Part shown: piece by piece, positions 1 to 6,154 of the stretch
Numbering within the stretch: the stretch's first letter is position 1
Layout: every line of letters starts with the position of its first letter
Source of the DNA: Bacillota bacterium
Lineage (GTDB): Bacteria; Bacillota; Clostridia; Lachnospirales; Lachnospiraceae
Length of the DNA stretch: 21,994 bases
Assembly: GCA_023441965.1 (NCBI GenBank)
Contig: JAEZNB010000066.1
Location: forward strand, 1 to 21,994
Direction of reading: 5' to 3'
Program-made: the position numbers and the translations under genes
Notes under the pieces: generated by a model
The model's input: the letters and a program-made list of their open reading frames with translations, nothing else
What the model was told of the DNA's origin: nothing
The model's database searches: none

Positions 1-1041
1 GTAGAGGGGTGTCAGTTCAGCCGGAGCTTCTAAAACCTCGAGGCGAAAGGCAACTCCCTTCCCCTCTGCCTTATGATGCATATACTCAGCCATCATATCA
101 ATCAGGGCCAGGTTCGTCTTAGGAAGCTTAGCGGAAGCCGGTATACTGTCCATTACCATCCCGGACCGCTCCTTAACCAATTCATTGAGCTGCTGTATCA
201 GGATAAGGCTCTTTGTCTTCATATCAGCGCTTGTATGGTCTGTAAATATTATTCTTACGGCATTCTCCAGGGAAGGAATCAGCTTGTTGTCCCGGTGTAT
301 AATCTTTGCCATTTTCTCGTTGTCAGCTTGAAGCTTACGGATCAGCTCGTCCTTTTCCCGAAGGATGGAGTAGGCATATTCCAGTTCCTTTGCCTTTTGC
401 CGTTCATGATACAGGATAGAGAGGTTTCCCTTTGTCCAGAAAAATAGCAGAACAGAAAAAACCGCTATCTGTAATAAGGCTTCCCCAATGACAATCGCTG
501 AGTATCTGGAATTACTGGCGATGTCATAAAAGGACAAGATAAAAATACTAAGAATAATACCGATGGAGCGGGCACCGACCTTATACAGGAAGGGAAATCC
601 GTTTCTGAAGCGCCTGATATGAAAAACCAACAGGGCCAAAGCACTGTGAAGGGCAAATAAAATCAGATATATGACAAAATCGGGTGGAAGAATAGGGTGT
701 AAAAGAAGCTGAATCAGGGATGTTACAACGCTGGACAGCAGCTTCATACCCACAGAAGCGCCATAAGAGATAATAATAACTGAGATACAAAGCAAATAAT
801 CTGTGGCAAAAAGCTTATAAATCAACAGAAAGGACAGGGATAGTAGAATCAGAATGATCGTACCTGAGGAATCAACATAGTAGTAGTGGGTGAGAACTGC
901 AGCGAGGACCGAGAGTAATATACTATAGATAGTCAAAGCAGCCTTTTTTGAAAGGGAGATCGGTCTGATCGGAAGAATTCTGACATAGCAATAAAATGCC
1001 CATAAAGTTATTGCCAGGAACTTAATGAAACTGGATAACAT
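1..1041 (-). CDS. GHKL-type sensor histidine kinase, 3' end cut by window edge
   Basis: An open frame of 347 codons runs from an ATG at 1041 to the left edge without a stop, so the C-terminal ATPase domain is outside the window. Residues 1-205 form five or six hydrophobic membrane segments. Residues 208-245 look like a coiled-coil linker rich in K, E, R and Q. A dimerisation/phospho-acceptor helix follows with IIHRDNK (His249), the pattern seen in AgrC/GHKL kinases. A GGTGGTGAT ribosome site lies just upstream. It is probably the membrane receptor that phosphorylates the Spo0A-like regulator encoded upstream on the same strand. The 15-residue peptide gene sits between the two on the opposite strand. 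Membrane topology and family are inferred from sequence pattern; the ligand is unknown. Confidence 0.85.
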   Translation of the reverse strand, partial: MLSSFIKFLAITLWAFYCYVRILPIRPISLSKKAALTIYSILLSVLAAVLTHYYYVDSSGTIILILLSLSFLLIYKLFATDYLLCISVIIISYGASVGMKLLSSVVTSLIQLLLHPILPPDFVIYLILFALHSALALLVFHIRRFRNGFPFLYKVGARSIGIILSIFILSFYDIASNSRYSAIVIGEALLQIAVFSVLLFFWTKGNLSILYHERQKAKELEYAYSILREKDELIRKLQADNEKMAKIIHRDNKLIPSLENAVRIIFTDHTSADMKTKSLILIQQLNELVKERSGMVMDSIPASAKLPKTNLALIDMMAEYMHHKAEGKGVAFRLEVLEAPAELTPLY

Positions 1042-1070
1042 AGCGTATCACCACCACTTTTTCTAACATG

Positions 1071-1099
1071 ATTATACAGAAACAGAAAAAAAACAATAA
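1071..1099 (-). promoter_or_regulatory. Sigma-A-like promoter of the sensor kinase gene
   Basis: On the minus strand TTATTG (1094-1099) and TATAAT (1071-1076) are separated by 17 bases, ending 29 bases before the kinase start codon. The spacer holds two overlapping TTTCTGT copies and shares TTTCTGTATA with the regulator promoter. Confidence 0.6.
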
Positions 1100-1135
1100 C
1101 AAAAAGTAACTTACAAATATTAACATATGTATTAT

Positions 1136-1141
1136 TATGAT
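1136..1141 (+). promoter_or_regulatory. Possible -10 box of the 15-aa peptide gene
   Basis: TATGAT lies 33 bases before the peptide start codon. The best -35 candidate, TTACAA at 1111-1116, is 19 bases away, which is long, so the promoter is weak by consensus and may need an activator. It faces away from the kinase promoter. Confidence 0.3.
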
Positions 1142-1174
1142 AGCATAAAATATTAGAATAAAGGAGATGAAATT

Positions 1175-1222
1175 ATGTGGCAGATTTTCTGGGAAACCTT
1201 ACTCAAATGCATGCGTAACTAA
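1175..1222 (+). CDS. 15-residue peptide, candidate signal peptide
   Basis: The gene reads MWQIFWETLLKCMRN and then TAA. It has a well-placed ribosome site (AAAGGAGAT, about 7 bases before the ATG) and a strong terminator 8 bases after the stop, so it has a complete single-gene expression unit despite its size. The peptide is amphipathic, with Trp2, Trp6, one Cys (12), and charges +2/-1 plus the termini. There is no leader or signal sequence and no AgrB-like processing gene in view. Its place between a GHKL kinase and a Spo0A-like regulator suggests a pheromone, but a leader peptide, a membrane-active peptide or a small RNA with a short reading frame are possible. I know of no family it belongs to. 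Confidence 0.5.
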   Translation: MWQIFWETLLKCMRN

Positions 1223-1230
1223 TAATCTAT

Positions 1231-1264
1231 AATAACTGTACGAGCTCTCGTACAGTTATTTTTT
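1231..1264 (+). terminator. Strong hairpin terminator after the 15-aa peptide gene
   Basis: Arms AATAACTGTACGAG (1231-1244) and CTCGTACAGTTATT (1247-1260) are perfect complements, followed on the plus strand by TTTT. The hairpin also lies directly after the stop codon of the convergent response regulator, so it may act in both directions, although the minus-strand side has only a weak U-tract. Confidence 0.85.
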
Positions 1265-2051
1265 ATGCATCCTTCAGCTTATTTGCGTAATAATAGACGA
1301 ACTCCATCAGGGTCGGAACTCCCTTATCGGAACTGATCTTTGCCGTATAATAACGGCACAGATCATCGATGCAGGAGGTTCTCCAGGCTCTGTTAATTGC
1401 ATTCTGCATGGCTCTCTCTATACTGGCATCGGATTTCTCATATTTCTTCGCCAGGGTTACACAAACATGTGTGGCCTGCTGCGTCATAATCAACTGAATG
1501 GCATCAATCAGATACTTTCTCCCAATGGCCTTAGGGCTGATTCCGATCAGATCCATCTCACGGTCAATTCGATTTGTGATATTAGGAGCCTTTAGGCTGT
1601 CCGGCGTAACCGATGAGGAGGGATGATTATCCCTGCGGGAAGCGTTTGCAGTGTGAAGGGTCTCTTTCATTATCGTCAAAAAATCAAATACATTTTTGGG
1701 ACTGTAATCGTTCTGATATTTGGACATGATAAAGCCTGCCCCTAAGGCACGGGCCTGCTTATAGGTGATTTCACTGATATTGTTTGTTGTGACTAATATG
1801 TAAGGCTGCTTTGACAGGCCAAGCTCCTGCAAATGCTTGAGAAAGATAAGACCGTTGCCATCCCCCCGGTTTAATTCCAAATCAAGAATTACGGCGTCCG
1901 GAAGATACCGGCTCACAAGCCTGACTGCTGTGGAGGCGCTGTTCGTTACACCGACCAGCTTAATATCATTAATGGAAGCGGCATATTGTGTGAAGGCTTC
2001 ACAATCATCAGAATCATCTTCAACTAAAAGCACAGTTAAAGCATCGCTCAT
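1263..2051 (-). CDS. Response regulator with Spo0A-type DNA-binding domain
   Basis: Residues 5-130 are a receiver domain: acidic pair D12/D13, phospho-acceptor D57 in VILDLEL, switch residue T88/T89 and K111. Residues 131-160 are a Ser/Asn/Pro-rich linker. Residues 163-262 match the Spo0A C-terminal domain, with an ISPKAIGRKYL stretch, IERAMQNAINRAW as the recognition-helix region and a C-terminal PTLMEFVYYYANKL helix. The length (262 aa) equals that of Spo0A, but the receiver and linker are divergent and the setting beside a GHKL kinase and peptide cluster argues for a dedicated paralogue rather than the master sporulation regulator. AGGAGG lies 6 bases before the ATG. It likely controls the divergent peptide operon and its own gene. 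Confidence 0.88.
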   Translation of the reverse strand: MSDALTVLLVEDDSDDCEAFTQYAASINDIKLVGVTNSASTAVRLVSRYLPDAVILDLELNRGDGNGLIFLKHLQELGLSKQPYILVTTNNISEITYKQARALGAGFIMSKYQNDYSPKNVFDFLTIMKETLHTANASRRDNHPSSSVTPDSLKAPNITNRIDREMDLIGISPKAIGRKYLIDAIQLIMTQQATHVCVTLAKKYEKSDASIERAMQNAINRAWRTSCIDDLCRYYTAKISSDKGVPTLMEFVYYYANKLKDA

Positions 2052-2083
2052 AGCTACCCTCCTAAATTGGAATTATTTTCTAT

Positions 2084-2112
2084 ATTATATAACTTTAGTA
2101 TACAGAAATCAA
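2084..2112 (-). promoter_or_regulatory. Sigma-A promoter of the Spo0A-like regulator gene
   Basis: On the minus strand TTGATT (2107-2112) and TATAAT (2084-2089) are 17 bases apart, close to consensus, about 33 bases before the start codon. Confidence 0.7.
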
Positions 2113-2118
2113 CAGAAA
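2102..2118. promoter_or_regulatory. Tandem heptamer repeat, candidate regulator-binding site
   Basis: ACAGAAA occurs at 2102-2108 and 2112-2118 with a 3-base spacer. It overlaps the -35 box of the regulator gene in the region shared with the divergent peptide operon. Seven-base boxes with three-base spacing and head-to-tail orientation are the arrangement of paired 0A boxes bound by Spo0A. The box sequence itself is not the classic TGTCGAA. The flank TATACAGAAA recurs in the kinase promoter (1073-1082). Confidence 0.45.
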
Positions 2119-2237
2119 CCAATCATTCAGACCAATTTTACTTTTTATGGGATTATTGTACAAAAGAGGTAGACCGGAAAGGGCACATAATTCCACAGGT
2201 CAAAAAGGAAGGTTCCTAATCTGAAAAAGGGTTGGAG

Positions 2238-2243
2238 TATAGA
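2238..2243 (+). promoter_or_regulatory. Possible -10 box of the RiPP operon
   Basis: TATAGA stands about 30 bases before the first precursor start codon. No good -35 box is found at 16-18 bases upstream, which would fit a promoter that depends on an activator such as the adjacent response regulator. The rest of 2119-2260 holds no reading frame that I can support. Confidence 0.25.
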
Positions 2244-2273
2244 TTATTTTATTCATGAAAGGAGGTGTAAGGA

Positions 2274-2396
2274 ATGGCAGAATTTGATATCACAAAGTTT
2301 GAGATCGAGGAGATCGAAGCTATTGAGGCTCCCGGTGAGGAAGCTTTTTGGGCTGGTGTAGTAGTTGGTGTTATTGTTGGCATCGCATTATGCTAA
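2274..2396 (+). CDS. RiPP precursor peptide 1 (40 aa)
   Basis: A 40-residue frame with an ideal ribosome site (AAAGGAGG, 8 bases upstream). The N-terminal half is acidic: MAEFDITKFEIEEIEAIEAP has seven Glu and two other acidic or polar positions. The C-terminal half, FWAGVVVGVIVGIALC, is almost purely hydrophobic and ends in the only Cys. The second precursor shares FDIT, IEAP, the GVVVG block and a Leu-Cys near the end, so the pair define a leader (about residues 1-21) and a core (about 22-40). The core has no Ser or Thr, which rules out lanthionine formation here. First gene of a YcaO / radical SAM / E1 / M50 / ABC operon. Leader style (EAPG before a helical hydrophobic core) recalls daptide precursors, but daptide enzymes are absent. 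Confidence 0.85.
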   Translation: MAEFDITKFEIEEIEAIEAPGEEAFWAGVVVGVIVGIALC

Positions 2397-2403
2397 GAAC
2401 CTA

Positions 2404-2541
2404 TTGTGGGAAATAGGGGTTGTATGCATTCTGATACCTATCATATACAGAAGGTATAAGAAAAGGAATGTAGCACCAATGATTCATTGGACAAGCCTTA
2501 TTTTAGGATTGGTACTATTTGTTTTATCGTATTGTTTTTAA
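2404..2541 (+). CDS. Possible small two-helix membrane protein (about 45 aa)
   Basis: An open frame beginning with TTG at 2404, or with GTG at 2368 overlapping the end of precursor 1, encodes two hydrophobic stretches: WEIGVVCILIPII and SLILGLVLFVLSYCF. They are separated by a basic loop, YRRYKKRN, and the frame ends with Phe-stop. This helix-basic loop-helix layout is typical of real small membrane proteins and resembles the other tiny proteins in the operon. No convincing ribosome site is seen, so it would depend on translational coupling to precursor 1. An internal ATG at 2479 gives only one helix. It may be an immunity protein for the product; equally it may be chance in AT-rich DNA. Confidence 0.4.
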   Translation: MWEIGVVCILIPIIYRRYKKRNVAPMIHWTSLILGLVLFVLSYCF

Positions 2542-2597
2542 AACATATGTGCATTATTAAGGTGGTTAGGAATTCGCTTTTACTCCAATCATTTTCG

Positions 2598-2624
2598 CCT
2601 CCTTAGTATGGCGCGGAAGGGAGG
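2598..2624 (+). promoter_or_regulatory. Hairpin that can mask the precursor 2 ribosome site
   Basis: CCTCCTT at 2598-2604 can pair with AAGGGAGG at 2617-2624 (one bulge, 12-base loop). The second arm is the Shine-Dalgarno sequence of precursor 2, 5 bases before its ATG, so folding would hide the site. No ligand-binding structure is apparent. Confidence 0.35.
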
Positions 2625-2628
2625 AAAT

Positions 2629-2760
2629 ATGAACGATTCTGTTATGTCTTTTGATATTACTGAAGTTGAATCTATCGAAGCTCCCAGCGATGCTCGCGAT
2701 TTTATTGAGGGAGTAGTAGTAGGTCTGGCAATCGTTTCCTTCTTATGCGGTGGTTGCTAA
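2629..2760 (+). CDS. RiPP precursor peptide 2 (43 aa)
   Basis: A 43-residue frame with GGGAGG 5 bases before the ATG. It starts MNDSVMSFDITEVESIEAP, an acidic leader aligned with precursor 1 (FDIT and IEAP shared). The core, from about SDARDF onward, is EGVVVGLAIVSFLCGGC: the GVVVG block is shared with precursor 1, and the tail has two Cys and a Gly-Gly just before the last Cys. Unlike precursor 1 it has one Ser in the core. Two non-identical precursors suggest two products or a two-component peptide. The Gly-Gly near the C terminus is notable because E1-like enzymes usually adenylate a C-terminal Gly-Gly, and an E1-like protein is encoded nearby; any such link is inference. Confidence 0.85.
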   Translation: MNDSVMSFDITEVESIEAPSDARDFIEGVVVGLAIVSFLCGGC

Positions 2761-2770
2761 ATAAAATTTA

Positions 2771-2807
2771 GAGTTGGCGCTCCGGTATTTTGCCGGAGTG
2801 CCAACTC
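2771..2807 (+). terminator. Intercistronic hairpin after the precursor genes (partial terminator)
   Basis: GAGTTGGCGCTCCGG (2771-2785) pairs with CCGGAGTGCCAACTC (2793-2807) with one G-U pair and a seven-base loop. No U-tract follows, so it more likely stabilises the precursor mRNA or attenuates than stops transcription fully. This gives more precursor than enzyme transcript, a common RiPP arrangement. Confidence 0.75.
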
Positions 2808-2830
2808 GCAATCATTAAGGTGGTGAAGAC

Positions 2831-3895
2831 ATGTCGTTACCCTGTATTAATCCCAATCTGGAAGTATATTTTGAGGGAAATGGAAAGGTTTCGGTTTTTC
2901 ATAAGAAGCTATTAAAAACATATTCGCTCGGTAAGAATGAATACAATGTTCTAAAGGATCTGGATGGAGTAAAAACCATCGAAGATATCTCAAAGGCCAG
3001 CAAGATTTTCACAGCGGCTGAGATCATATATTTGATTGAGCAGTTTGAAAAGCTAGGGTTTATCAAAGGAAAGGAAATCAAAAAGAAGCATAATATTATA
3101 AAGATGAAGAAGCCACTCATCAATGGCAATCGTATCATAAACCCTGGGAATCCCATATGGAAATTAATCAACTTTATTCTGATAAATTTATCCATTCCCC
3201 TTTTGGTGTTGGGAATTGTGATAAACCTTCCTGATTTACCGCAGATTACTGCAAGAGTTCAAGAGAATCTCTTTACTCCCGGAGCCCTGCTTCTGGTGCC
3301 CGTTTCCCTGCTTGTCTTATCCCTGCATGAGCTGGGGCATGCTGTGGTTGCCAGATGTTTTGGGGTAAATGTACCTGAGATAGGGGTTATGCTTTATTGG
3401 TTTATGCCCTGCGCCTATACTAATCTCAGCGGGATTACCTTCCTGGAGCAGCGATGGAAGAGAATCCTTTCATTGTTCGCAGGTATTCTGGTAAATGTAT
3501 TGCTGATGGGTATCGGTATGCTCTTGCTTCCTGCGGTCCCCACCCAATGGTATGATCTTGTCCTATGGTTTGCTGTATCTAATTTTAGCATTATTTTTGC
3601 AAACCTCTTGATTTTCATTAAGCTGGACGGGTATTTTCTGCTGGAAGAGCTGTTAGGCTTAAAGAGCTTGAGAAAAAAGGCATTTCTTTATGTGAGGAGC
3701 AGTATTTTTGGCGCCCTGGCCCGGAGAAAAGCTATCGGGAGAGGACGGATCAAGTATAAAGGAAGCATCCTGGAATCCGACCAGTCCGCCCTGGATCATA
3801 TCGTATTTTCCCTGTATGTAGTGTTCTCCTGTATATACATACCGCTGATCTTTTTGTCAATCGGAATCGCCATTTATGGCTTTATATGGAGGTAA
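2831..3895 (+). CDS. M50 membrane metalloprotease with N-terminal PqqD-like domain
   Basis: Residues 8-80 form a PqqD-like winged-helix fold pattern (YSLGKNEYNVLKDLDGVKT, then two helices ending EKLGFIKG), the RiPP recognition element type that binds leader peptides. From about 110 the protein has some six membrane segments. HELGH at 166-170 is the zinc-binding HExxH, and LDGYF at 265-269 supplies the distal Asp of M50 proteases. Length is 354 aa. AAGGTGGTG precedes the ATG by five bases. It follows the precursors and abuts the E1 gene. The likely role is intramembrane or membrane-proximal removal of the leader, possibly coupled to export. The fused leader-binding domain argues for precursor-specific action rather than general stress signalling. 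Confidence 0.85.
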   Translation: MSLPCINPNLEVYFEGNGKVSVFHKKLLKTYSLGKNEYNVLKDLDGVKTIEDISKASKIFTAAEIIYLIEQFEKLGFIKGKEIKKKHNIIKMKKPLINGNRIINPGNPIWKLINFILINLSIPLLVLGIVINLPDLPQITARVQENLFTPGALLLVPVSLLVLSLHELGHAVVARCFGVNVPEIGVMLYWFMPCAYTNLSGITFLEQRWKRILSLFAGILVNVLLMGIGMLLLPAVPTQWYDLVLWFAVSNFSIIFANLLIFIKLDGYFLLEELLGLKSLRKKAFLYVRSSIFGALARRKAIGRGRIKYKGSILESDQSALDHIVFSLYVVFSCIYIPLIFLSIGIAIYGFIWR

Positions 3896-3899
3896 TCGG

Positions 3900-5255
3900 A
3901 TGCAGGAGCTGATATTAAATAAATATGTGCCTATATTAAAAGGTGAGCAGGGGTACATCTTCGGTACGGACGGTTACTTCTCCTTGGATTCCCAAGGAGT
4001 GAGGGTCTTTGATGAGAAGCAGGAGGCTGTTCTGGCGCAGCTGATAGACGGAGCTAGGCTGACCAGAGAGCAGCTGAAGGAAGTCTTTGGAGAAGAGCAT
4101 TACGCATATTTTATGAAGAAGGGTCTGTTTGTAGCGGAGGAGGTGGATACGGAAAGTATCTATTCCCGTTCCAAGGCCTATTACTTCTTTCATAATATGG
4201 GGAATGTCCAGAAGAAGCTGGGATCGAAATCCGTTCTGGTCTTAGGCTGCGGTGGTATAGGGACCCATGTTGCCTGGAACCTGGCAGTCATGGGAGTAGG
4301 CAGACTGGTGATCGTTGATTTTGACACCGTAGAAGAAAGTAACCTGAACAGACAGTTACTATTTACCCGGGAGGATATCGGCAGAACCAAGGTTGAGGTC
4401 TTAAAGGAAAGGCTGGAGCAGATCAATCCGAACGTGGAGATCATCCCGATCAACAAGAAGCTATGGTCCGAAGAGGAGCTGGATGAGGTTGCCTCCTTAT
4501 ATCCCTATGATCTTATCATAAAATCTCTGGACTCACCGGCCAAGTTCCCCCTCTGGCTGGATCAGGTCTGTGAACGGCGCAAGCTTAAGTACATAGCGGG
4601 AATCACAGTAAGCACCTCCCCGATGATCGGACCAACCTATCTGCCGGGGATGTCAGCAAAATATTCGGACTTCTTTGACTCTAGGGAGGATGAATATAAC
4701 CGCTTGTCGGGAATCTCTCAGTCCCTGGGAGTTGTGATGTACCATATCTCCAGTGAAGTATCGATGGAGGCCTTTAAGCTGCTTAGTGAGAGCGGTAACC
4801 TAAAGTATGTCAACTGTATCTATACTGAGGACCTGATGAACGGTAAGAAGCTGAAGCTGCAGCCGAAGAAGCCGCCGGTAAACCTGAAGGAGCATGACAG
4901 AATCAACCTGAATTTATTGGTCATCATTCTGATGCTAAGTATATGTATGGCAGCAGCCATACTGGATTTCTTTCCTTTGGTTATACTTAACTTCCCGCTC
5001 TGCATCCTTTCTCCCTTTTTCTTATACAGATCCAGAGAGAAGATAGCCAGAAGCGGACTGATTAACAGCTTTGTATTCTTTCCCTTATTAATGTTTTTCA
5101 CCATGATCTATACGGATTTCCTGGAGGTCAATCGTTCGGTCAATCTGATAACCCTCTTGATGTCCTTATTCATTGCCTTCAGTATGAATATTATTTTTTC
5201 ACAGCTGATGATTAATTTTGTTTTCTTAGTTACCCGAAGGGAGAAGCGGTCTTGA
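3900..5255 (+). CDS. E1/ThiF-like adenylating enzyme with C-terminal membrane domain
   Basis: The ATG at 3900 is chosen because GGAGG (in the M50 stop region) is 8 bases upstream; an earlier in-frame ATG at 3876 would overlap M50. Residues 1-80 look like a PqqD-type recognition domain. Residues 108-310 are the Rossmann E1 fold: GCGGIG at 116-121 binds ATP, DFDTVEESNLNRQLL at 140-154 holds the conserved Asp and Arg, and D211 in KSLDSP follows. No CxxC zinc pair is visible. Residues 336-445 are four hydrophobic helices, so the enzyme is probably held at the membrane, which is unusual for this family. In azole and microcin pathways such proteins present or adenylate the precursor. Here the partner could be the YcaO protein. 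Length is 451 aa. Confidence 0.82.
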   Translation: MQELILNKYVPILKGEQGYIFGTDGYFSLDSQGVRVFDEKQEAVLAQLIDGARLTREQLKEVFGEEHYAYFMKKGLFVAEEVDTESIYSRSKAYYFFHNMGNVQKKLGSKSVLVLGCGGIGTHVAWNLAVMGVGRLVIVDFDTVEESNLNRQLLFTREDIGRTKVEVLKERLEQINPNVEIIPINKKLWSEEELDEVASLYPYDLIIKSLDSPAKFPLWLDQVCERRKLKYIAGITVSTSPMIGPTYLPGMSAKYSDFFDSREDEYNRLSGISQSLGVVMYHISSEVSMEAFKLLSESGNLKYVNCIYTEDLMNGKKLKLQPKKPPVNLKEHDRINLNLLVIILMLSICMAAAILDFFPLVILNFPLCILSPFFLYRSREKIARSGLINSFVFFPLLMFFTMIYTDFLEVNRSVNLITLLMSLFIAFSMNIIFSQLMINFVFLVTRREKRS

Positions 5256-6154
5256 TAATAGCGGAGCACATCTCAAAAAAATACCAAAAGGATTTTCTGG
5301 CACTTCATGAGGTCAGCTTTGAAGTAAAGCCTTCAACGATTGTGGGAGTAATCGGACGTAACGGAGCGGGAAAGAGCACGCTCTTTAAGATTATGGCGGG
5401 AGTTATCTCGGACTATACCGGGTCCTGCACTTTAAATGGGAGACCGGTCAGTCTGGACTATTCCGAAAGGGTCAGCTATCTTCCGGAGACCAGAGGGCTC
5501 GATGGACGGGCGCAGGTACTGGAGCATCTGACAGATATGATCCGTTATAAAGGGATCAGGAAGAGGACAGCAGAAGCTTATATTAAGGAGTGGCTGGTTA
5601 AATTTAAGCTTGAGGAGGCGAAGTATAAAAGAATCGATACCCTCTCGAAGGGAAACCAGCAAAAGCTGCAGTTTATCATTGCAGTAGCCAGCAGGCCGGA
5701 GATATTGATTCTGGATGAGCCCTTCAGCGGGCTGGACCCTATTACCAGCGATTTGTTCTGGCAGCACCTGGAGGAGCTAAGGGACCAGGGCTGTACCATA
5801 CTTTTTTCCACCCACAATCTATCGGATAAGATGAGAAAATGTGACCAATTTCTCTTCATCAGAAAGGGGGAGCTGGTAGAGGACGGATCCCTGGAGGAGG
5901 TACAAAGGAAATATGATTTTATCCTGGAGCTAAAGAATGACAGCTTCTCACCTGAGCTGATAAAGGATATGGTTGACAGCGCAAAGATACAGGTAAATCA
6001 AGGGACCTATATGATCAAGCTGCCGAATGTAGAGATGGCTAAGATGATTCAAGGGAGATTGCAGGACTGCTTTTCAGAGCATTTTCAGGTAAGGAAGATG
6101 ACGCTGGATGAACTCTTTCGCGAGATAAATCATGAGGGTGGTGAGACGGATTGA
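5252..6154 (+). CDS. ABC transporter ATP-binding protein
   Basis: A TTG start overlaps the previous stop (TTGA), with GAAGGGAG 9 bases upstream, so it is translationally coupled. Walker A GRNGAGKS is at 35-42, the signature LSKGNQQKL at 131-139, Walker B ILILDEP at 151-157 and the H-loop STHN at 186-189. Length is 300 aa, the size of NatA/CcmA-type subunits; residues 220-300 are the regulatory tail of that type. It pairs with the next gene to form an exporter, probably for the mature peptides or for self-protection. Confidence 0.93.
   Translation: MIIAEHISKKYQKDFLALHEVSFEVKPSTIVGVIGRNGAGKSTLFKIMAGVISDYTGSCTLNGRPVSLDYSERVSYLPETRGLDGRAQVLEHLTDMIRYKGIRKRTAEAYIKEWLVKFKLEEAKYKRIDTLSKGNQQKLQFIIAVASRPEILILDEPFSGLDPITSDLFWQHLEELRDQGCTILFSTHNLSDKMRKCDQFLFIRKGELVEDGSLEEVQRKYDFILELKNDSFSPELIKDMVDSAKIQVNQGTYMIKLPNVEMAKMIQGRLQDCFSEHFQVRKMTLDELFREINHEGGETD

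Noticed and set aside
73..447. 124-codon plus-strand frame
   Set aside because: It lies antisense to the open frame of the GHKL kinase, which has a clear membrane and phospho-acceptor pattern; the plus-strand protein has no recognisable features.
2156..2163. TTGTACAA as a canonical 0A box before the RiPP operon
   Set aside because: It differs from TGTCGAA at the key central bases and is a simple palindrome likely to occur by chance.
1837..2172. 111-codon plus-strand frame at the start of the response regulator
   Set aside because: Antisense shadow of the receiver domain, and it runs through the regulator's promoter.
2551..2570. Duplicate of the sequence before the M50 gene (ATTAAGGTGGT occurs at both places)
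   Set aside because: The match is only about 11-15 bases and includes a ribosome-site-like stretch; too short to claim a duplicated gene start.
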